DNA of 64,000 bases from Echinicola rosea (GTDB lineage: Bacteria; Bacteroidota; Bacteroidia; Cytophagales; Cyclobacteriaceae). The DNA is taken from NCBI RefSeq assembly GCF_005281475.1, contig NZ_CP040106.1:1369501-1433500 (forward strand). Reading direction: 5' to 3'. The position numbers and the translations under genes were made by a program. The notes under the pieces were generated by a model. The model saw only the letters and a program-made list of their open reading frames with translations. It ran no database searches and was not told the DNA's origin. Positions within the stretch are counted from its first letter, which is position 1; each line of letters opens with the position of its first letter. This document shows positions 1 through 6,468 of the stretch, piece after piece.

Positions 1-411
1 AATGCCAGTGAGTATGGGGATCAAATCATCGAATCCAGTAAGGAACTGCAAGGAAAAAAAGCCAAATATTGGATTACCATAGCCATAGCGACGATTTTTA
101 TCTGGTCATCCCGATACCTGATGCTAAATGCCCTGATGACGGCTTATGTGGATCTTAGTTTTACAGAACATATTTTGGTCTTTGCGAGACAGATCATCAT
201 GTGGATCGTCATGATGATTTCTCCTACTCCGGGTAGTAGTGGTACGGCAGAGTTTTTCTTTGCCCAGTTCTTTTACGAATTCCTGACCAACTACACCTTC
301 GTGGGAAGTATCCTGTGGAGAATGTTCTCTTATTATCCCTATTTGCTCTTGGGTGCGATCTTCCTTCCAAGGTGGATCCGACAGGTCTTTTTCAAGAAGA
401 AAGAAGCGTAA
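1..411 (+). CDS. Flippase-like membrane protein (YbhN/AglD/MprF transmembrane family), C-terminal part
   Basis: The reading frame is open from the first base of the window, so the N-terminus lies outside. The visible 136 residues hold several hydrophobic segments and the stretch SPTPGSSGTAEFFFAQFF, which resembles the glycine-rich motif near the end of the lysylphosphatidylglycerol synthase/flippase transmembrane family (PF03706). A basic tail (RWIRQVFFKKKEA) ends the protein on the cytoplasmic side. Members of this family sit in the inner membrane and are linked to lipid or polyisoprenyl-glycan translocation; the substrate cannot be told from this piece. The family call is by motif recognition. 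Confidence 0.75.
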   Translation, partial: NASEYGDQIIESSKELQGKKAKYWITIAIATIFIWSSRYLMLNALMTAYVDLSFTEHILVFARQIIMWIVMMISPTPGSSGTAEFFFAQFFYEFLTNYTFVGSILWRMFSYYPYLLLGAIFLPRWIRQVFFKKKEA

Positions 412-600
412 GCTCCGGAAGGATATCAGGATTTTACCTGTGGGATAGAGGTGACTTGTGTTGTCGGTCCGCTGTCGATTGTCCACAGGAGTCAAGGAGC
501 ATCTGACTTTCCAGGATCATCACCCCTAACTCAACTTACACCGGAAAGGTTTGTCCGTAAGTTTATTGTAAAAAACATGCGTAGCAAGTAATTTAGTCAT

Positions 601-828
601 ATGAACAGTGAGACAGGAAAATGGATTATAGGCATCGGCTTGGCCATAGTAGCAATTGGCCTGATCGTATATTCCGTAGGGGATAAATTGCACTGGCTTG
701 GAAGATTGCCTGGTGATATTCACGTGGAAAGGGAAAATTTCAGCTTTTACTTTCCCATTACCACCATGATCTTGGCCAGCATTATCATCTCACTGATTCT
801 TCGTCTCGTGCATTACTTGGGAAGATAA
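601..828 (+). CDS. DUF2905 family small membrane protein
   Basis: This 75-residue protein has two hydrophobic helices (about residues 8-26 and 52-70) joined by a loop with GRLPGDIHVERENFSFYFP. The GRLPGDI and NFSFYFP motifs are the signature of DUF2905, a widespread short inner-membrane family of unknown function. The length matches the family. It lies 190 bp after the flippase-like gene on the same strand; co-transcription is possible but not shown. No function is assigned. Confidence 0.85.
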   Translation: MNSETGKWIIGIGLAIVAIGLIVYSVGDKLHWLGRLPGDIHVERENFSFYFPITTMILASIIISLILRLVHYLGR

Positions 829-1040
829 TTTTAACCTGCATTCCAAGACATCGGCAAAAAGTGACGTAAAGCAGCTACCCTTGACTAAACGGCACCGATT
901 TCGGGTTTAATTTCGGCTCTATATGGACTATAGTGGGTAAAGATATTAGTCCGGTCAAATTAATGTTGATTCATGTTCCTATTCAGTGGGCAATTTTCTA
1001 TTCTGCCTTGAGGTATTTGACGTTAAGAAATCAAAGAAGT

Positions 1041-1148
1041 GGGCTGGAAAAGGGTGTGGCAATCCCGAAATACTGAGACTGCCACGGATTCCACCCCTCA
1101 TATCTCCCTCTAAGCCTCGCAGTGACGATTTTATAATCGAACTGAGGT
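1041..1148 (+). repeat. Decayed copy A of the 155-bp inverted-repeat element
   Basis: The segment shares its core (GGAAAAGGGTGTGGCA...TGCCACGG) and its right end (TTATAATCGAACTGAGGT) with the elements at 30349, 32207 and 48139. The left third is not recognisable and no target duplication is visible, so this looks like a truncated or old copy. It takes up the centre of the 342-bp gene-free stretch 829-1170. The rest of that stretch holds only a short motif (ACTAAACGGCA near 885) that recurs near 31053 and 57477. Confidence 0.65.
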
Positions 1149-1170
1149 CCATAGTAAATCATATAGAACC

Positions 1171-1638
1171 TTAATTTCTAATTCCCTCTGAGAAAAAATT
1201 CTTCTTCCACATTTCTCTACAGACAAAATTGACACAATCTAAAATTTGGTAGATGTTTTTGGGCAGGAAGGGGCTCAGACTGATTTGGTAGTTGCCATGT
1301 CGATCCTTTTGGATGTCCATTTCATATTGGGTTTTTAGTTGTAGCAATTCTCTTGGAAAAAAAATCTGCACATGGGTGGAGGTGATTTCAGAATGAATGC
1401 CAAATCGCTTCTTCTTGTGGTGAAACCGATGCTGAACAGATTTTTCCTGAAACAATTTTTCGGATATGTGAAGGGCTGATTCTTGCCACAGCTTCGGGTT
1501 CAACTGATGGGTGACTTGGATATTTCCCTTTAGAAACTTATAACTTACATGATGGTCCAGCTCCAATTTTACGGGCAAGTTGTTTTTAATGGATAAAAAC
1601 CTCCAAAGGTTATCGATTTTTTTTACGTCCATTTTCAT
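1171..1638 (-). CDS. Hypothetical protein, unknown family
   Basis: I do not recognise this 155-residue protein. It has no signal peptide or membrane helix, is rich in His, Lys and Phe, and has two cysteines near the C-terminus (DCVNFVCREMW). Its start lies 12 bp after the stop of the upstream gene at 1651-2253 on the same strand, so the two probably form one transcript. The stop lies next to a decayed repeat. Coding is supported by its length and tight spacing, not by homology. Confidence 0.6.
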   Translation of the reverse strand: MKMDVKKIDNLWRFLSIKNNLPVKLELDHHVSYKFLKGNIQVTHQLNPKLWQESALHISEKLFQEKSVQHRFHHKKKRFGIHSEITSTHVQIFFPRELLQLKTQYEMDIQKDRHGNYQISLSPFLPKNIYQILDCVNFVCREMWKKNFFSEGIRN

Positions 1639-1650
1639 GGTGTTTTGGGT

Positions 1651-2253
1651 TTATTCTACCAGCTGAAAGTAATCTTCAGCAGTTGTTGAAAAGGCCGCTT
1701 GTTCTTCTTCAGTTTCCAGAATAGGATGCCATTCATTGGCAATCTTTACTTGAAACTTGGTTTGTCCGTCTATCAATGGCCAGATTTTCTTGACAAAATG
1801 ATGATGACTCCTTCGATCTCCTTGCTGAAAACCAAGGGTGTCTTGAACCTGCTTATCCTTAAGCCACCTCACGTACACTTGTGCTTCATTTTGAAGCCTT
1901 TGCGAAGGCTCAATAAAGATATAGGCTTTATTTCTTATACGGCTTATGATAAGAGAAAGGTTGAAAAATATCAAATTTTTGTCCTTGAAACGGCTCTTTA
2001 AACGATATATTTCCAGTTTTGCCTCCCTGTTTTTATCAATATCGTAATAGGCCTGTCTTACATTTTTAAAATACAGTAGGTTGGAATCTGTGACATGATC
2101 AGGGCCTTTGGAAGAGGAATTATCGGCTCGGTAGTCGTTAAAAAATGACAGGATCAACACAATTCCCACCGATACAAGACCGAAGATCTTCATGATCTTG
2201 ATCAGTTCGGGTGTCAATATCGAATCGTTGGATGGCATAAGGTTTTTACGCAT
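1651..2253 (-). CDS. Hypothetical single-pass membrane protein
   Basis: This 200-residue protein has one strong hydrophobic helix at about residues 21-40 (IFGLVSVGIVLILSFF) after a short polar N-terminus, followed by a basic, charged domain. This fits an N-in anchor with the rest in the periplasm, or a bitopic protein. It is the first gene of a two-gene unit with the unknown gene 12 bp downstream. No family is recognised. A second possible start, MPSNDSILTP, lies six codons in. Confidence 0.6.
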   Translation of the reverse strand: MRKNLMPSNDSILTPELIKIMKIFGLVSVGIVLILSFFNDYRADNSSSKGPDHVTDSNLLYFKNVRQAYYDIDKNREAKLEIYRLKSRFKDKNLIFFNLSLIISRIRNKAYIFIEPSQRLQNEAQVYVRWLKDKQVQDTLGFQQGDRRSHHHFVKKIWPLIDGQTKFQVKIANEWHPILETEEEQAAFSTTAEDYFQLVE

Positions 2254-2316
2254 TAAATGTAACTAAGGTAAGCACGACTGCTTTGAAATCGTAATGTAAA
2301 CCATAACTTTACAGAC

Positions 2317-2466
2317 ATGTTTGACCTGAAAAAAAATATTCGTTTTCGCATCGGATCAGAAGATTGGGAAATGCCTATGGGCGTGCTTTTACTCTTGTTG
2401 GGGATTACCCTTGTGATGGTAATAGGAGGGGCTTATTTGGGATATTATTTTGGGAAAGCCCATTGA
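2317..2466 (+). CDS. Small (49-aa) predicted membrane protein
   Basis: A short frame starts MFDLKKNIRFRIGS and has one hydrophobic helix (GVLLLLLGITLVMVIGGAYLGYYFG) near its C-terminus, ending KAH. The polar, basic N-terminus followed by a glycine-containing helix looks like a genuine small membrane protein. Just upstream, TAACTTTA at 2304-2311 resembles the Bacteroidota -7 box TAnnTTTG, with TTG at 2283-2285. The leader would be very short. It is alone on the plus strand between two minus-strand genes. No homologue is recalled. Confidence 0.5.
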   Translation: MFDLKKNIRFRIGSEDWEMPMGVLLLLLGITLVMVIGGAYLGYYFGKAH

Positions 2467-2503
2467 TAGAGACTGGTGCGTGACCATGGCAAGCAGGGGC
2501 TGG

Positions 2504-3127
2504 TCAATTTGTTTTTTCGAAGCTGCAAAACACAAAATCTTGAATTCCGCCTGCTGGTGTGGGGTGCTGTTCATAAAAACATTTCCCCTTTTGGAAACCT
2601 TTGTCAAAAATACCAGATAATTTTTCAACAGAATATTGCTTGATGGGGATACCGCTACACCTTTTGGGTCCTCGTTCAGAAAAAGTGCCAATGATCATTT
2701 TTCCATTTTTTGCCATGTGATTGTTTACTGATGCATGATAAGCGGCAATGTCCTCATCGCTGGTGAGGAAATGAAAGGTGGCCCTGTCGTGCCAAAGGTC
2801 ATAGGTGTCATTGGCATGAAAGTCTGTGATATCCGTCACTACCCATTTTATTTTATCGGCCTTATGGCCTAGTCTTTTTTGGGCTCTTTTGATCGCACGG
2901 GATGAAATATCCAGCACGGTGATGTTCTGGAAGTCCCGCTGCAGTAGATGGTCCGCCAAGAGGCTATCCCCTCCACCGATATCGATTATCTTCGCCGATA
3001 ATGGCAGCTGCATGTCATCGATAAATGCTAGGGAAGTCTTGGGCACGGGCTGGTACCAGCTTACGGTGTTCAGCGGTTTTGTTTCGTAAATATTTTCCCA
3101 ATGGTTTTTTCGGTTTTTACTGTCCAT
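2504..3127 (-). CDS. Class I SAM-dependent methyltransferase
   Basis: The 207-residue protein has a Rossmann-type methyltransferase fold: motif I IIDIGGGDS at about residues 47-55, the acidic end of strand 2 (VLDIS) at about 71-75, and WVVTDITDF further on for the adenine-binding Asp. It starts with WENIYETKPLNTVSWYQP, typical of small bacterial methyltransferases that act on small molecules (Methyltransf_25/11 type). The substrate is unknown. The gene stands alone, with the acidic hypothetical gene just upstream on the same strand. Confidence 0.85.
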   Translation of the reverse strand: MDSKNRKNHWENIYETKPLNTVSWYQPVPKTSLAFIDDMQLPLSAKIIDIGGGDSLLADHLLQRDFQNITVLDISSRAIKRAQKRLGHKADKIKWVVTDITDFHANDTYDLWHDRATFHFLTSDEDIAAYHASVNNHMAKNGKMIIGTFSERGPKRCSGIPIKQYSVEKLSGIFDKGFQKGKCFYEQHPTPAGGIQDFVFCSFEKTN

Positions 3128-3160
3128 GCCTGCTAAGATTGATTAGGACGGAGAAACCCG

Positions 3161-3616
3161 TCAAAATAGCCCCCATCCATCATCATATTTACAGGAAGGG
3201 TCAAAACCTTTTACCCAATCCACAAATAGTGATTTGAAATCGTTGATCGCATCCCTGAGCAGCTGTAGGTGTTCTTCAGCATGATTGTCCACCATGGCCA
3301 CGGAGTAGGTCATCGAGTTGAGGTGTCTGGCGTGTACTTTCATAAAAACGGCATTTTCCATTTTCAGGATATAGTCGTCCACGCCCTCTGCGCCACCAAA
3401 TTTGCCGCAGATCACCGTGGCATCTTCCAGCATGAAGGTACCGTACATCTCTTTGGCACTTTCGTCCAAAACCCCTACCAAGGCTTCAGTAAGGTGCAGA
3501 ATGTCATTGGCTTTCTGCATTAACGGATGTTTGTTGATGCGGTCTTGTTCTTTTCTGAAATCCTCTTCATCTCCATCATCCCACTGATTGTCATCGTCAT
3601 CAAAATCATTCCACAT
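3161..3616 (-). CDS. Conserved-type acidic hypothetical protein
   Basis: The 151-residue protein begins with a very acidic stretch (WNDFDDDDNQWDDGDEEDF) followed by a mostly helical, soluble body without signal peptide or membrane helix. The C-terminal DWVKGFDPSCKYDDGWGLF is aromatic-rich. I have no functional family for it; it looks like a Bacteroidota-restricted cytosolic protein. It lies 33 bp upstream of the methyltransferase, so the two may share a transcript. A terminator separates it from DUF3127. Confidence 0.65.
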   Translation of the reverse strand: MWNDFDDDDNQWDDGDEEDFRKEQDRINKHPLMQKANDILHLTEALVGVLDESAKEMYGTFMLEDATVICGKFGGAEGVDDYILKMENAVFMKVHARHLNSMTYSVAMVDNHAEEHLQLLRDAINDFKSLFVDWVKGFDPSCKYDDGWGLF

Positions 3617-3644
3617 ACACTTCAGATTTACTTTTTAAGCTAAC

Positions 3645-3682
3645 AATAAAAAAGGACTGTACCAACAGGTGTGATACAGTCC
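3645..3682 (-). terminator. Rho-independent terminator after the DUF3127 gene
   Basis: A perfect 8-bp stem (GGACTGTA / TACAGTCC) closes a 13-nt loop and is followed, in minus-strand direction, by a run of T (the A-tract 3646-3653 on the plus strand). It lies 34 bp after the stop of the DUF3127 gene and before the next minus-strand gene. Confidence 0.8.
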
Positions 3683-3715
3683 CTAAATATAGTCTTTTTG
3701 CTAAACCTGCCTCAA

Positions 3716-4069
3716 TTAGAACGGTAAAATATCTTCACCACTTTCATCATTGAAGGTGCTTACTTCTGGGCTGCCAGATGCTGCTTGGCCACCAGCGGGA
3801 GCACCGCCTTCCTTGTCCACTCGCCAAACCTTCACATCGGTGTACCATCTGCTGTTATACTCACGGCTTTCAATTTCTATTCCCGCTTTGATGGTGTCTC
3901 CTTGCTGCATGCCAAATTGGTCGATTTTGTCCCCCCAGACGGTCAGACAAACTTTTTTGGGGTATTGGCCTTGGGTCTCAAGAATGTAATCTTGCTTTCT
4001 CCATGTCCCGTTTCTACCATTGCCGGATTGCTCCGGCATAATTTGAATGATTTTACCGTTTATTTCCAT
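3716..4069 (-). CDS. DUF3127 protein, OB-fold-like, with SSB-like acidic tail
   Basis: The 117-residue protein begins MEINGKIIQIMPEQSGNGRNGTWRKQDYILE, the signature of DUF3127, a small beta-barrel family common in Bacteroidota and related to OB folds. After a Gly/Ala-rich linker (GGAPAGGQAASG) it ends with an acidic tail DESGEDILPF. This layout, OB-type domain, flexible linker and acidic tail ending in Pro-Phe, is that of single-stranded DNA-binding protein (SSB tail DDDIPF). Nucleic-acid binding is therefore a reasonable inference but is not proven. The gene is monocistronic with its own terminator. Confidence 0.8.
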   Translation of the reverse strand: MEINGKIIQIMPEQSGNGRNGTWRKQDYILETQGQYPKKVCLTVWGDKIDQFGMQQGDTIKAGIEIESREYNSRWYTDVKVWRVDKEGGAPAGGQAASGSPEVSTFNDESGEDILPF

Positions 4070-4363
4070 ATTGTTATTTGTTTTTATTGCTTTCCCAAAC
4101 CACGAAGGTACTCATTCACCCCTTTTATTAAAAAAGACCCTCTCTAATTTCTCAAAGTTTTTTGGACGCCTTGGCTGAATGCCCTTGGGGATAAATGAAT
4201 TAACCCGGTTTATGCATGCCAATAGTATCAAGGATGACTGCTCCTAGTACAAAAGGTCAGTTGTGTTTAAAATGACAAAATTCCAGGGACAAAAGCATTT
4301 AAACCCGCATTATGCATTAGCCTATCTATTACGATTCCTAATGCTTAAAACGGGCAATGCCGT

Positions 4364-4719
4364 TTAGTTAGTGCGTATCTGGAAAATACGGGTTCTATAT
4401 TTTTTCCTTGGGCAGTTATTTTTCTAGCTAAATCCCTAGGTGGTTTTCATCCCTTTACCTTTGTCACTTTTTTGCTGCAGGTCAAAAAAGTAACCAAAAA
4501 ACCCCGCCGCTACGCCACGGCGCACAGGTGTGCAGCTATTGGCCTAAAATTAAAACCTCCCCTCATGCATGCAAACTCCTCCTTTTCTAGCTGCCAACAT
4601 TCTTTTTGGGAAGTATTTCGTCAAACAAGCCTGCCTTTTTGCCCACCCGCTATTTAATTTCTTAACGCCCAATACCTGCAAGGCGGATTCAGTTAATAAG
4701 TCCCGTAAAGGTATCGCTT
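4364..4719 (+). repeat. Dispersed repeat R1, copy 1 (uninterrupted)
   Basis: A 356-bp sequence from TTAGTTAGTGCGTATCT to GTATCGCTT that is found again at 30286-30784 and, reversed and partial, at 56735-57484. This copy carries no insertion, so it is the empty site for the small element in copy 2 and for the intron in copy 3. It contains 22 bp absent from copy 2 (ACGCCACGGCGCACAGGTG region). It lies in the 949-bp gene-free stretch 4070-5018. The upstream part (4303-4345) is shared with 56581-56612; the downstream part holds repeat R2. No convincing protein is encoded. Confidence 0.85.
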
Positions 4720-4766
4720 CCTTTTGACGGCCCTTGGTATGCCTGTTTTCCAGCCATTCGGTAAGA

Positions 4767-4957
4767 TAGGCTACTGCGCTTTCCCATGTACAAATCGGCG
4801 CAAAGTGCCAGCGGCAAGATAAATTTTGTAACCTACGGATTCATCCGCAGAACCTTAAGCGCTCCTCAAGCTCCCGAAGGAGTGCCAGCGGCAATGATGA
4901 TAGCTATGCCTACACGAAAATTGTTTCCTTTCAAAACACTAAAGGCTTTTGCCCTGA
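4767..4957 (+). repeat. Dispersed repeat R2, copy 1
   Basis: About 190 bp shared with 47899-48089. Both copies contain two direct copies of AGTGCCAGCGGCA about 75 bp apart, a hairpin around GGATTCATCCGCAG, and the end TTCCTTTCAAAACACTAAAGGC. The two copies have diverged at many places. Nature and function are unknown; it could be a small non-autonomous element or decayed insertion sequence. Confidence 0.75.
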
Positions 4958-4997
4958 CAAAACTCCCCTTTCCAGATGCTATTTCTTTATGATTAAT

Positions 4998-5005
4998 TAT
5001 CTTTG
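4998..5005 (+). promoter_or_regulatory. Bacteroidota -7 box in front of the MATE gene
   Basis: TATCTTTG matches the Bacteroidota sigma-A -7 consensus TAnnTTTG exactly and lies 13 bp before the start codon. A clear TTG -33 box is not seen at the usual distance, so the call is tentative. Confidence 0.45.
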
Positions 5006-5018
5006 ACCAACTGTTTTT

Positions 5019-6386
5019 ATGCAAGCACCGAAAGAGAAAAAATATACAGAAGGAAAGTTAATTTCTGCCCTTGTCAGCCTTGCCTTTCCGATCATATTAG
5101 CCAATGTCCTTCAAACTGCCTATCAGCTGATTGATACTTTTTGGCTCGGTAGATTGGGGGCCAATGCGGTGGCAGCGGTGAGTGTGAGTTTTCCTATTCT
5201 CTTTCTGATCTTGTCGGTTGGAGCTGGGCTTACGCTTGCCGGTACGGTGCTCGTCTCTCAGCATAAGGGAGCCAATAATCAGCCAATGGTTGATTCGGCC
5301 TCTTCTCAGACGGTATTTGTGGTGTTTTCTGTTTCGGTCTTACTCGCTATTGTGGGGTATTTTTCTGCTGGTCCCTTGATGAGGCTGATCGGTGCAGGCC
5401 CAGAAATCTATTCCGATTCGGTGGACTATTTTAAAGTATCCTCACTGGGATTTGTCTTTCTCTTCATGTTCTTCGTGTTCCAGTCCCTTATGCGTGGTAT
5501 CGGCAATGTCAAGCTACCGGTGTATGTGGTATTGGTTACCGTATTGCTCAATTTGGTGCTTGACCCGCTTTTTATATACGGCTTTGGTCCCATCCCAGGC
5601 TTCGGTGTAGCGGGTGCGGCCGTGGCCAGTGTCATTACGCAAGGACTGTCGGCCATCGCAGGCATCTATATCATGTGGAGAGGAAGGCATGGCATTCAAA
5701 TCCATTTTTCTGAAATGAAATGGGATCCTTCTTGGGCCAAAAAGCTCTTCCAGCTTGGGTTCCCTTCGAGTATGGAGCAATCGGCCAGGGCTTTGGGAAT
5801 GATCATGATGGTCATGCTGGTAACAAGCTTTGGTAGTGAGACGGTCGCTGCCTATGGTGTAGGAGCCAGAATGCTGAGCTTTGTCATCGTTCCGGCATTG
5901 GGATTGGCCATCGCGACGACTACCCTAGTAGGACAGAATGTAGGGGCGCAAAAACTCAAAAGAGCAGAAGAAACAGGCTTGCTCAGTGTGAAAGTTGCCT
6001 TTTTTGGGCTGACAGGCATCGGTGTGTTGTTGTTTCTGTTTGCAGAGAACCTGGTGAGGTTTTTCGTTCCCAATGAGCCGAATGTCATTGCAGATGGGGC
6101 ACTTTTCATAAAGATCATGGGGCCTAGTTTTGGCTTTCTTGGCGTGCAGCAGGTGGTCAATGGTACTTTTAATGGAGCAGGATTTACCAAAGCTTCCATG
6201 TTTGTTTCTTTCCTGAACCTTTGGATTATCCGATTTCCCGTGGGCTATTATTTGGCTTACCATACCTCATTGGGTCACGAGGGGATTTATTGGGCTTTCC
6301 CCATCTCCAACTGGGTTTCGGCCATCGTAGCTTTCATCTATTTCAAGACAGGTTACTGGCGAAAGCGGATAGAGGCTGGAGATTAG
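5019..6386 (+). CDS. MATE family multidrug/cation antiporter
   Basis: The 455-residue protein has twelve predicted hydrophobic segments in two similar halves (about residues 17-215 and 240-445), as in MATE exporters (NorM/DinF type). The first helix has the family pattern SLAFPIILANVLQTAYQLIDTFWLG, and the second half repeats it with LGFPSSMEQSARALGMIMMV. The length fits the family. It would export drugs or organic cations in exchange for H+ or Na+ across the inner membrane; the substrate is unknown. The gene is monocistronic, with its own promoter box and a strong terminator. Confidence 0.92.
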   Translation: MQAPKEKKYTEGKLISALVSLAFPIILANVLQTAYQLIDTFWLGRLGANAVAAVSVSFPILFLILSVGAGLTLAGTVLVSQHKGANNQPMVDSASSQTVFVVFSVSVLLAIVGYFSAGPLMRLIGAGPEIYSDSVDYFKVSSLGFVFLFMFFVFQSLMRGIGNVKLPVYVVLVTVLLNLVLDPLFIYGFGPIPGFGVAGAAVASVITQGLSAIAGIYIMWRGRHGIQIHFSEMKWDPSWAKKLFQLGFPSSMEQSARALGMIMMVMLVTSFGSETVAAYGVGARMLSFVIVPALGLAIATTTLVGQNVGAQKLKRAEETGLLSVKVAFFGLTGIGVLLFLFAENLVRFFVPNEPNVIADGALFIKIMGPSFGFLGVQQVVNGTFNGAGFTKASMFVSFLNLWIIRFPVGYYLAYHTSLGHEGIYWAFPISNWVSAIVAFIYFKTGYWRKRIEAGD

Positions 6387-6399
6387 AAGGTTTAAAAAA

Positions 6400-6436
6400 A
6401 TGTATAACCTCCCCGCTCAGCGGGGAGGTTATACAT
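6400..6436. terminator. Bidirectional terminator between MATE and phospholipase genes
   Basis: A perfect inverted repeat (ATGTATAACCTCCCCGCT / AGCGGGGAGGTTATACAT) is flanked by an A-run on the left (6393-6400) and a T-rich run on the right. It lies between two convergent genes and can end both transcripts. Confidence 0.88.
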
Positions 6437-6468
6437 TGATCTTTTCTCTTTCTTCTTGGCTCTTTTGT

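Noticed and set aside
4472..4657. 61-codon frame in R1 copy 1, with a similar translation in R1 copy 2 (30406-30720)
   Set aside because: Starts differ between copies, the copy 2 frame runs on from the inserted element, and the similarity is explained by DNA identity of the repeat.
4805..4895. CRISPR-like short direct repeats (AGTGCCAGCGGCA)
   Set aside because: Only two units per locus, irregular spacing, and the whole region recurs elsewhere as repeat R2; no cas genes are present.
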